Assembly (NCBI GenBank): GCA_027600665.1
Contig: JADGJL010000041.1
Coordinates: forward strand, 1-58,695
Direction: 5' to 3'
Length of the DNA: 58,695 nt
Source: Irineochytrium annulatum
Taxonomy: Eukaryota > Chytridiomycota > Chytridiomycetes > Chytridiales > Chytridiaceae
This document shows, piece after piece, positions 1 through 10,924 of the stretch. The first letter of the stretch is position 1. Each line of letters begins with the position of its first letter. The notes under the pieces are model-generated. The model worked only from the letters and a program-made list of their open reading frames with translations, made no database searches and had not been told where the DNA came from. The translations under genes and the position numbers were made by a program.

Positions 1-295
1 GCGCGCCGGGCGCCGCGGGGGGCCGGGCGCGGGGCTGGGCTGGGGGCGCGGCGGGGGTTGCGGGCGGCGTCGGTGGACATATAGACCGAGCGATGGCGGC
101 AGCTGGGGAGCGGGTGGAGCGAGGTAAGGGGGCACGACCAGGAGAAATTGATAGGGGTGTTGTCGGAGGCGGACGAGAGGCAGCTGTTGGTGGTGTCAGT
201 ACGAGTGAGCGTTACGGGAGGCAAAGGATCTACGCGTCTGTCATCTGGTCTGTCGCCATGTGGTCGGCCAGGGTCGACTGCGGTGGCGGGGCAGG
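1..295. other. GC-rich low-complexity window end
   Basis: The first 70 bases consist almost entirely of G and C in short runs. A minus-strand frame is open across most of the segment and overlaps the end of the coiled-coil ORF in another frame. Its translation is Ser/Pro/Arg-rich and matches nothing I know. This could be the start of a second ORF of a mobile element or simple GC-rich sequence. Confidence 0.3.
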
Positions 296-1252
296 TCAGC
301 GAGCCTCGTGGACGCGCAGCCGTAGGCGCGCGGCATGCACAGGGTTCTTCGAGGGATTGTTGAGCACTGCATTCAGGACTGCCTCGGCTAAGGGGCCTGC
401 ACGGTGGAGGACGGCCCCGCGGAGCAGAGGGAAGTAGGCGCGGGCGAAGAGAGCGGCGAGGCGGGGAACTGCACGGTCTGGGACTGGGCGCGCGTTGACC
501 AGGAGACCGGCTTGAAGGAGGCGATCGCGAGCGTGATCGGCCGTGCGAGCGTCAACGTAGATTTCGGCAGTGGTGGCGAGGCGACCGACTGGCAACACGA
601 GGAGGGGACGGGTGCCGGTGCATGCCGTGACGAGGAGGGTTATTGAGTCCGTGGGCGTTTGCAACGCCTTGTCGTTCAGGCGTGGACTGATCACAAGGCA
701 GTCGACCGCGGGAGTGCGAGCGCCGGCGGCAGTGGTGGGGCGGCGCTGGAGCGCGGCGGCACAGGAGGCCGGCGAGGTCGATTGAAGGGCCGTCTGGATG
801 ACCTTCGACGGGGGCCGATGGTGACGCGTCACCTGTGCCCAGGTCGTCTGCAAGGCGATCATGTCGGAGTTGACGGGTGCTGCCTCCTGGGGCATCGACG
901 GCGCGGGCTGGGGTGGCAGAGGCACGGCGGCCGGTGGCTTGGCCGGAGGGGTTGGCGGAGCTTGGCGCCCGAGGGGGAGTCGCGTTGGCGGCGGGGACGG
1001 GGCAGCAGCCACGCCGAGGCGAGCGGAGAGGGTCGCGATGGAAGCCTGCAGAGCCTCGACTGTCGCCACAAGGGTCGTCATCATGGTCGTCTGGCGATCG
1101 AGATCGGCTTGAAGGCGGGCAATCTGCTCGTCGCGGGCGGCAAGGTGCTTGTCCCGCTTGGATAGCTGCTGGCGGAGCTTCTCCACCTCGGACGCTGGAC
1201 GCTTCGGATCGTCCTCCGGCGTCGGCGTCAAGCCCCGTTTGTTCGTAGGCAT
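296..1252 (-). CDS. coiled-coil, Pro/Ala-rich ORF, possibly retroelement ORF1
   Basis: An uninterrupted 318-residue reading frame starting with MPTNKRGLTP. Residues about 20-75 form a heptad-like, charged coiled coil (EVEKLRQQLSKRDKHLAARD). Residues about 85-125 are a Pro/Ala linker, followed by a region of about 180 residues rich in Ala, Arg and Leu. I recognise no named domain. A coiled coil plus a basic C-terminal half, absence of introns, high GC and a position at a low-complexity end resemble ORF1/gag-like proteins of non-LTR elements, but no reverse transcriptase is visible. A second minus-strand frame overlaps the end of this ORF and stays open to base 1, as a following ORF2 start might. 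It could equally be a host hypothetical gene or a chance frame in GC-rich DNA. Confidence 0.35.
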   Translation of the reverse strand: MPTNKRGLTPTPEDDPKRPASEVEKLRQQLSKRDKHLAARDEQIARLQADLDRQTTMMTTLVATVEALQASIATLSARLGVAAAPSPPPTRLPLGRQAPPTPPAKPPAAVPLPPQPAPSMPQEAAPVNSDMIALQTTWAQVTRHHRPPSKVIQTALQSTSPASCAAALQRRPTTAAGARTPAVDCLVISPRLNDKALQTPTDSITLLVTACTGTRPLLVLPVGRLATTAEIYVDARTADHARDRLLQAGLLVNARPVPDRAVPRLAALFARAYFPLLRGAVLHRAGPLAEAVLNAVLNNPSKNPVHAARLRLRVHEAR

Positions 1253-2260
1253 GGGGGTGTTTCACTTTGTGCGCTTGTCAGTTGTATGTGAGTCTGCTAT
1301 TTTACTCTGTTATTCTGCCGTTAAATTTGCGTCCTTATTCATTTCTGTTAGTTAGTTAGTCGTTATTCTATTTAACAGGGCGGGGAAAGCGACCTTGAAA
1401 GTCCTTCACCCTGATTTACACCATTAAATACGACTTGGAAGCCGATCAACCATCCGATTGCCTCCTGATCCTGTCCTTGTCCTTTGAACTCGACCCCTCG
1501 GCCTGCCTTCACCTATCCTGACCAGTGACCGCCTCCTCCTACGGCAAGCCTGGTGCATTGCGCACTCGAGCGTGAGGTAGTTAATTTTTTTGTAATTGCT
1601 TTACCTTAGGCCGGCTTTGGCCGTGCCGGAGCATCTCACACGTCCGAATGGAGGCGACCCTCCGCGTAGCAGAATGCAGCATCTTACCGGTGCACAACAG
1701 CTCGTTCAGTTGCGGGTCGTAGGTGGCACACTAGGATGGAGTCTCTGGCAATCACGGATGAAGGCCAGTTTGTCCGTCCCCTCCAACGGTAACCACGCTG
1801 TGCTCGTTCACTCCCTAGCATGATCCAACTTGAGCATTTTCCGCAGTGCTGCCATCCTGCGCGTGCTCTGTGTTGTTCCACCAAAAAGGAACTTCCCACG
1901 CGTTGCCTTCTCTCTCAATGATCGTTCACCAAACCTCCCCTTCTCTCTCACCTCCCAAATCTCATATCACGAAATCGGAAGTGGATTTCGCGGTGCTCTC
2001 ACTCACCCACAGGTCCCTTTTCATTTGGCGTACCGGGCGTAATTGGCGCAGCAAGCAGACGTATTTTTGGGTGTATTAAGCACAACTAGATTGAACATAA
2101 AATAACCTTTCCAGCCTCAACTTGTTGACCACACATTACCTCCACACTGCACACAGACCTCACAGTGGCGACTAGGTAGGTGTCAGGGCGATTCCTTTCA
2201 CTAAAGTCAACCCCACAAAGATTCTGTGCTCCGGGGAGTAGCTCATCGAGCGCTGTGATT
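1253..2260. other. intergenic, no gene seen
   Basis: About 1 kb without a supportable coding region. The part before about 1600 carries AT-rich tracts; the rest is ordinary sequence with pyrimidine-rich stretches ahead of the homeodomain gene. Confidence 0.5.
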
Positions 2261-2864
2261 ATGTCTCCGAATAAAAGGCCGAATGGTACAAGCCACCGGC
2301 TTCAAATCCCCTTCAAATCCAAACTCTTCGATATGGAGATGCCAACGATAGAGACACCAGCACTTCTACTTGGAGCCATTCGGAATGAAGTCCTGCTGTC
2401 CCATTCGCCGGACTTGCAAGCTTCGCTGGCTAGCTTGCAGACAGTCCTCGAATGTGATGATATTACCTGCCGCGTGGCCGCTCAAGGGTTGACGAAGGAT
2501 ATTAAGGACTTCTTTCAAATATGCAACGCAACGACTTTTTCGCTCAACTATGCGTTCGATCAGTTCGACGCAGAAGTTGCTCAGATTGTGAGCGGACCGG
2601 ACGATGATGCGAAGGCCCGGAAATACTCGCTGGACGTCTCTACGAAGTTGAACCGCTGGTTTTCCGAGCACCAGCAGAATCCTTATCCTTTTGATGAAGA
2701 GAAGAAGGAATTGTGTGAAGCTACGGGCCTTACTCTGAAACAGTTAAACAACGTAATTGGAGGTTTTTTTTCGCCTTGGTGCTTTTCTGACTTGGTTTAA
2801 GTGGTTTGTAAATGCCAGGAGACGTAACAATGTCAACGGGTCTAAACCTTCCGAAAGCAAGTGA
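2261..2864 (+). CDS. TALE-class homeodomain protein
   Basis: A sequence-specific DNA-binding regulator by family. Two exons, 2261-2752 and 2802-2864, separated by a 49-bp GT-AG intron, give a 184-residue protein beginning MSPNKRPNG. The C-terminal 60 residues are a TALE homeodomain: helix 1 with LNRWFSEH, the TALE loop signature NPYPFDEEK, helix 2 with LCEATGLTLKQ, and recognition helix 3 NNWFVNARRRNN, which holds the invariant W, F, N and R residues. The intron falls inside helix 3, between NN and WF; reading through it loses the diagnostic part. Only about 10 residues follow the homeodomain. The N-terminal 120 residues match nothing I recognise. Homeodomain proteins of this class include fungal mating-type regulators, but no mating-locus partner is visible. 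The next gene downstream is an unrelated kelch protein. Confidence 0.85.
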
Positions 2865-3255
2865 AGTTGGGTTGTTAACAACTTAAGTGTTTCCTTGATA
2901 CTCGCAAGCTCAAGCGTGCATGCCATGGTTTCTGAGACTGCTGAGGCAGGTGTTGCCATATATAGCTGGTGGAGGAAGAGCTCTGGGATGTTTTGGGAAA
3001 TTGGTTGACTCATTTGGAATGTTACATGGAAGCTGAAATATATTCAATTATTATTTTGATCTTTTTTGGTGCGGATCCTCCTCTTGGCACAACCATACAA
3101 TATATTGGCCCCTTTTTTTATAAGCTTTTCGTGAGTGTCTTCGACGATGTCTTCAAGATTGAAGGCTTGAGAGTCCAAGTCAAGAAGACACCCTCACATC
3201 ATAGCTCCTCCTTCTTCCTAACCCCCCTCACTATCTTCCTCGAACGCAATTCTCA
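2865..3255. other. intergenic, no gene seen
   Basis: About 390 bp between two plus-strand genes. AT-rich, with TATA-like sequence near 3050-3120 and a CT-rich stretch just before the kelch gene start, which is a plausible core promoter. No coding potential was recognised. Confidence 0.45.
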
Positions 3256-5616
3256 ATGGCGTCGACACAACGCAGTTCCGCGCGAAAAGTTTCGATGAAT
3301 GGGGTTCGTCTCGCTTCCGTTGAAAGCACGACAATACCTTGGCGAGACCATTCGGCTATGGTATCGATACCGGGGACCGGACTGCTGGTCGTAAACGGTC
3401 GCTCTGGCACTTCATCCACGCCATACGGTCCTTTCTACCTCCCTGGAAATTACTCAACTGCTCCTGCAAACCCAAGTCGTAAGTCAACCCAGTATTATCT
3501 GTGCTCATCTAACCGTCTTTAAGTCGACCCTAACACTCTGTCAGACTTTGCTGCACTTTATGGAAACGCTTGGTTAATCCAGTCGAACTCGTCGACGACA
3601 GAGAAGCTGCAGGTAGCGCGCGTCTCGAGTTCGTCAAACGGCGTTCTCTTTGGCCATAGCTGCATCTATAATCCGGCCGATGGCAATGCATACTGCACTG
3701 GTAAATGTCTCCCGCTGTTGATTTGCTGACACTTTGCCACAGGAGGTTTTGACCAAAATTTGCAATCCCAAAACGTGACGTTGGACGTCTACTCGTTATC
3801 AAACAACAGCGCATCTTCAACAGCCGTGGATTTTTTAGCTATGGGTCCTCAGATGGGAATTTTCGGCTTGCACGGGCGTGGTTTACATTCGTCTGTTCTT
3901 ATCGAGAAGTCGATTTTCTTATTTGGCGGGTATGCCTTCCGCTTCACTTGCTACGTATTTTGATCATCTGCAGGCAACCGTGTTTATATTGCGGCTTATC
4001 AGCTTGGAATTCATTACAAACTGCAGTAATTGACATTTCCACACCGTCACCGAGGCTTTCATATGTTTTCACGGCGTCGGCCGCATCACCAGTCGATATA
4101 CCACCGTTTTCTGGCTCGTGCGCTGTTGCTCTTCCTGATGGGACTGCCCTTCTTCTCGGAGGCGCTGTTTGGAAAGCTGATGGCACCTTGTCAAACACGC
4201 CATTTATGTGGCTCTTCAATCCTTCAAACGTGTCGTTCGTTGATATGAGCGGAACAGCGGGGCTATTCTCCTCCCGATGGGGCGTGTCATGCGCAATTGC
4301 AAAGGACGTCGTTTACGCACACGGGGGATGCGACGCTATCCAAGGGACGGGACCAACAGACGACGCTCTTTATTCTTTAAATGTGAGCTCGAGGCCATGG
4401 ACCTGGCGTAAAGAGAGCTCCGCGGGAACTGCCAGATGCTTTGGACTTGGCGCCGTGTATAATGGTTATTTCATTGTCACCGGCGGCCAGCAGTCACAAG
4501 ATACATCATCTGTTTCTCGAAGTCGCCGAGCTGCTTTGAAAAACAAAGCTAGTTTTCCTTCAGATCCTTCAGTTGTATTGGTATATAACCCGGTGGATAA
4601 GACATGGCGCACATTTGATTCAATTTCATCTCTTAATGCCGATCCGGCAACTCCGTCGGCGACCCAGCCATCGACATCCTCTTCCACATCTACGGCTTCG
4701 TCATCGTCCCCGCCGGGCTCCGCAACCACGCTCTCACCGGGAGTTATTGCCGCTATCACTCTGGGCTCTCTTGTGGTTCTCGTTGGATTAGGCGTGGTGC
4801 TTTACATGTGCATTATGCGGTCTAGAGGAAGACCGTTATGGAGAAAGACTACCAAAAGTTCGATGTTTGGAGCATCTAGGCGGTTTACACATTTGGAATC
4901 GAAACACATGGATGTTGTTCCATCAACAACATTGCTGCGAAAAGCAACCGGCCGTGCGAATAGCGTCCAGGGATCACGGTTTATGGATCCTATGCGAAAT
5001 ACGTTGTAAGTACACGGTGAATACATTAATTGCGTCTCATCGCCTCTAGCATCCCTCTGCTTGCTCCCGTGAAAAACGATGACGATGAAAACGACCCTCA
5101 AATTAATGAGCTGACATCCTCTATCGCACACGAACTAGGAGATCCAACAAACGTGCCGCTAGCTCCGGCGATAAAAAGTGAACACGATATGGGATATCTT
5201 TACAGTTATCCGCTCAGGTCGTATTCTAAGTACGTGGCGACGCAACAATCTGTCGTTCCGTCTGCGGTTCCTCTGATCCCTGGTACGAGTCTGGAGAAGA
5301 AGAGCAAGTTTGGGCAGCTCAATTTAAAGCCGGGGCTCCTGGCGTGTGTAAAGTTTCAAGTACTCTTTCCGCACGCCAAAAGAGGGTCGGATGAGACCGA
5401 TTTGCGACATGGTGATGTTATCGAAATCATGTAAGACCTTGCGCAGACAGAAATCCGTTAACTTTCTACAGGACCGTGTTCAAGGATGGCTGGGCTTTTG
5501 GAAAAAACGAGACACTTCAACAGTTTGGAGCTTTTCCGATATTTGCGGTAGAAGAAGCCGAAGAGTCGCATATTGGGGTCGCGGATAGCGACGGCAGTGT
5601 GGAGCCAGTCGAGTAG
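3256..5616 (+). CDS. kelch-repeat, single-pass membrane protein with SH3 domain
   Basis: Six exons keep one frame: 3256-3478, 3524-3700, 3743-3929, 3974-5005, 5050-5430 and 5472-5616, giving 714 residues. The first 430 or so form a kelch/galactose-oxidase-like beta-propeller, with repeated glycine pairs such as LFGG, LLLGGAVW and FIVTGGQQ. A Ser/Thr-rich linker follows, then a hydrophobic membrane segment (GVIAAITLGSLVVLVGLGVV) and a basic stop-transfer run. The C-terminus is an SH3 domain reconstructed across the last intron: VLFPHAKRG, HGDVIEI, DGWAFGKN and GAFPIF fill the ALYDY, RT/n-Src, tryptophan and FPxNYV positions. Topology by inference: propeller outside, SH3 in the cytoplasm. No classical signal peptide is obvious at the N-terminus, so an upstream start or exon is possible. 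Ligand and partners are unknown. Confidence 0.85.
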
Positions 5617-5719
5617 AGTAATGTGTTATTTTCAATTGTTAATATGGTCGTTGGTTCACGTTCAACGAGAAAAATATGCCATAAAATGTCCTGTGTTTTT
5701 ACAAACTGTCCCGCTCAAA

Positions 5720-5748
5720 TCAACCAATCAAATTCATTGATTGGTTGA
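5720..5748. repeat. perfect inverted repeat containing opposed CCAAT boxes
   Basis: Twelve-base arms TCAACCAATCAA and TTGATTGGTTGA are exact reverse complements separated by five bases (ATTCA). Each arm carries a CCAAT pentamer, one on each strand. The element lies about 190 bp upstream of the GSK3 start codon and about 100 bp after the kelch gene stop. It could be a CCAAT-binding-factor site pair for GSK3, or a hairpin at the end of the kelch transcript. Confidence 0.6.
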
Positions 5749-5934
5749 GCTGAAATTGATCTGGCCTTGCTTGCTCCGCCGCACTAGGAGCTCGCCTGTT
5801 CCTCCGCCCTGCCTGCCGCTGCCTGTTCTTTCCTGACAACCCGGCACCTCGTGGAACAGCATACGTCAGACAAAGGTCGACTCGAAGCTAGTCGAAGGCG
5901 GAGGTCACTCCGCTCAATCCCACCCATCGGCGGC

Positions 5935-7508
<1,574 letters not shown>

Positions 7509-7696
7509 TCCACTTAGAACAAATGCAGTAGTGATTTTCGTACTTCACATAATCGGCACAATGCGCAATCTTTCTCTTATACATATTTATATTTCGTTGC
7601 CCTTAATTTTTGTTGGACGTTGGGCGATTATTCTTGCGTTTACTAGTTTGGGGTTTCATTGGGATTCCGTTTCGGCTGTGCTTCCCTAAATAATAG

Positions 7697-9539
7697 TTAC
7701 ATCAATTTTTGTCGGCCATTTTGTGGAGGCACTGGGGACCACTGAAGTCGCGTTAAACATAAAGCGTCTATGACGTCGCCCAATGCTATGCCTGCTGATT
7801 GCTTAATTAGGAACGGCGTGACGCCAAAATACATTGCAAGCTTATGATGGCCATCTAATAATTACTGCATATTTTCAGCACAGGATCAGGCGCGTCATCG
7901 CTCGCCTTCCTTTCTATGGAAAGAACGTCGTCTTCGCTAACTTCAAAGCCCTTACAGTACACGATGATTGCACCGGTATAATGCTCCGCTCTGTATACAT
8001 TTGCGAGTATGCGCTTCTCGGAAAGTTTACTTGTCGCAAATATAACGGACTCCCAATAGAACCGGTGAGAGTGCTGCATCCGCTGAATCGGAATTGTGTA
8101 GCCATAGCCGGCCTCGCTGAATCTTCCAAACCTGTAATTGATGTTAAGTTTGTCAGCGAACGATCAAGGATACGTAAAGAAGAAAAATTTAGGAGGGTAT
8201 AATTACTTGAACGTCTCCTCAAAGGTGTCAAAATTGAGTCTAGTCTTAAAAATGGGGGAAAAATACATATTTATCGTATATCCATTTGTCAAAACCAGAG
8301 GATACTTGGCTGAAAAATCCTGTGTTACTTGAAACTCCGTTTATCGTCGTTACCTCCATCTAACGTTGTGTTCCAGTGTAACCTCCGCAAATAAAGTTGA
8401 TCCGCCATTTGATGCTGCTTTGCTAGCCTTTGCCATTGCTCATCGCCCTGGCCCCAAGGCCACAGATGCGCAGAATGCGGCCGATGAATCCCGACCATAT
8501 CCCATAGATGCTCGAAATACCCAGCGTGAAAACCTTGAAGATCCAGCTGATGAAAGTGCGAGTTCGGGCTCAAATGAATGCCATGCTCGAGAAGGCAGAG
8601 AGCCAACCGCTCATCTCCCCCAAAAATGTCCTTGTACCGGTGCTCGCAAGTGTTCATATGTGGTGCGATTATCTCCATAGCTTTCCTCGAAAGGACCACT
8701 CCACCTCCCCCAAATGCCATGTTTACTAAACTCCCGTGGTCTTCGTCATTCGATGCTAATTCCGTATAGTAACCCAAATATAGCGGATCATCAGGGTTGA
8801 ATGGTGTCAGCGTCCGCAGCAAATTATATAGGAAGAACATCGTGTCGTCATCAGCGATCAGGTAAAACTTCGCATCTGGTTTCAGAGCGTACAACTGCGA
8901 AACAACATGGAACCAACGCGTGGCACCCGATCCTGTCCCGCTGATGTGGATATTAACTGCCTCTGGTCTTCGTACATAGTTTGCATATAGTCGTTCGAAC
9001 TCGCTTCCTTCGTCGAAGAAAACGTGCGTTTCCACCCCAAGCCGTGCGAGGGAGTACTCCACCATATCTATTGTTAGTTGAGCCCTGGCGGAAAAGGTCG
9101 TGACGCCGATAGCGATGTCGGAAGGCGTTATGTTCGGATTAAGCCGTACATGAGACAAGGAGTCGTACGTAGGGGCCGGCAGCTCGATGCGGTAAGCCAC
9201 AGGACTATAATCTATCCTCTCAAACGTCGCTGAGCCGCATTTCACAATCTCGGGCGTCGTCAGGTTATCAGCGATTTTGTCCGTCGGCGCGATGGAGGCG
9301 AAGACTACAGGCATAATGAATTCGGAGGGTAGCTGACCCACATCGGTCAGCAGTTGTGCCATAGCTCTCTCTAACTTCGTCGATTTTGCTGGAGTAGATG
9401 CCGCCATTTGTAATACGGATTGAGTCATAAGGCTCTGCGGACCATCGGGCCTTGTCATCTCTTGCATTATCCCCAACAGGGTCACCACCACCAGCCCCAA
9501 GCAGAAAGTCGATAGAATCCGTGCCGCGTCTGGCACCAT
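7697..9539 (-). CDS. Fringe-like/DUF604 type glycosyltransferase, membrane anchored
   Basis: A predicted type II membrane glycosyltransferase of the secretory pathway. Exons in reading order are 9539-8354, 8309-8207, 8131-7866 and 7791-7697; the sum is 549 residues. Residues about 8-28 (ILSTFCLGLVVVTLLGIMQ) are a signal anchor. The catalytic part has LIADDDTMFF (metal-binding DxD), FGGGGVVLSRKAME and GGDERLALCLLEHGI, typical of Fringe-related GT31 enzymes. The 44-bp intron after exon 1 restores the DUF604-type C-terminal segment LVLTNGYTINMYFSP, followed by FGRFSEAGYGYTI; without it a reader would stop at 8325 with a truncated 404-residue protein. The last two introns (75 and 74 bp) are less certain. 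Sugar donor and acceptor are unknown. It is transcribed away from the bHLH gene across a 1.4-kb gap. Confidence 0.8.
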
Positions 9540-10924
9540 TTATGCAGCACGGGAATGCGAAGGCGAAGCGATGGTGGGCCTCGTCGCAAAGCAGAGGACT
9601 TGACCGGAGTGCCGCGATCCGGGTCCGATTGTGGGAAGCCACCGTGGTATCAACGAATACACGGGCGATCGGCCGTGCTTGTTGGTCAGATTCAGGGGGT
9701 GAGTGCTCAGGCAGGCAGCTAGGCTGCTCTCATAACCTTGGGTCAAAAGTTCAAACTCCTCTAACCGCCCATACTCCGATGTCACCAATATATTCAGTAG
9801 ATATCAAAGCGCTTTACGCCGTCGTCGCCAGTGACGCGGCGTTGCGTTCGGCCCTCTTTGTCGTGGCTCGTTCTTGCATTTACCACCTACGCAAGGAGAC
9901 GACATGGAATAATCGTCGACGATGGCTTTGCGACGTCGATGTACTTGATGTTTGTTGGTTGCCCGCCGACATCATGCGAACGTTGATAAAGGACTGGATC
10001 TTCACTTGGAAGCAAAAACGCTGAGTTGCAAAACCGATGACGAAGGCCTGACGTACACCACGAAGGCGCTCTGTGGAAGCAAATGCACGATGATGAAAAC
10101 CGTTTACTGTCGCAGTGTATTTATGATCGTGGTCTGCGGCCACGTCATCGGCTATCATTCCTCCCAACCTGCATGCGTGGGCTGTCCGCCCGTGCAACGC
10201 CACTACGCCATCCGCCCGTCACGATGGGGCGGATTGCAATGAGAAGGGCTGAGATTGTCTACTCAGTCGCAGTCGTCATCCAACCGTCAGGACATACCAA
10301 CCTCTTGTCCAGCCAGCCAGACCCCCGCTCCCTGCTCCACACGGGCGCCATCGCCCGCAACCGGAACGTGACGAGAACGCAACGGTCCACCGCCATCGGT
10401 GACGGGCCGCCCAGCCCCGCCGGCCCCGCCCGCCCTAAACGGCATCGACGAGAGGCCATCAGGTCCTTCGCGATCGTCTCGGACTCCTCGCCATCGGCCC
10501 TCGACATCGGCGCCGCCAGTCGCCTTGCACCATCCACGATCGCTTTTTACCGCTGGTGCTGGTGTCAAAGTCGTCCTGATCTACGCCGCTGTCTCTCGCA
10601 TCCAACCGCACCCCCCACCGCGCCAGTAATTAGGAATTGGTCGATAGATTGAAGAGCGTCCTTCTCCCGCTCCCGTCCACTTGCACTCGGGTGGAAAGTT
10701 CATTGGCGAGGGCCCGGTGGAGGTGCTGGTACGTGCCGCTTCTTTGATGGGCTGCTCCTCTTCGTGCGGTCCTGATTCATTGCTTTACTAACACTACTCC
10801 CGCCTCAGGCATTGAAGTGGCAGGTCGACCTTCGGAACGCTCACCTCCTAATCTCCCCACTTATCATCTGGCTCCTGGTTTCCATCTGAGTTTACGCGGT
10901 TCGTTCGCTCGTGGAGCGATCGAC
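9540..10924. other. divergent intergenic region, no gene seen
   Basis: About 1.4 kb between the minus-strand glycosyltransferase start and the bHLH start. Several frames are open here, but their translations are Arg/Ser/Pro-rich and look like GC-bias artefacts. A C-rich stretch around 10320-10520 and pyrimidine-rich sequence ahead of 10925 suggest the 5' leader and promoter of the bHLH gene. Confidence 0.45.

Noticed and set aside
7834..8202. A 122-codon plus-strand frame in the gap after GSK3.
   Set aside because: The minus strand here carries the glycosyltransferase exons, whose frame is continuous and family-like; the plus frame is a shadow.
10083..10652. A 189-codon plus-strand frame upstream of the bHLH gene.
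   Set aside because: Arg/Pro/Ser-rich without domain, start context or splice logic; typical of GC-biased leader DNA.
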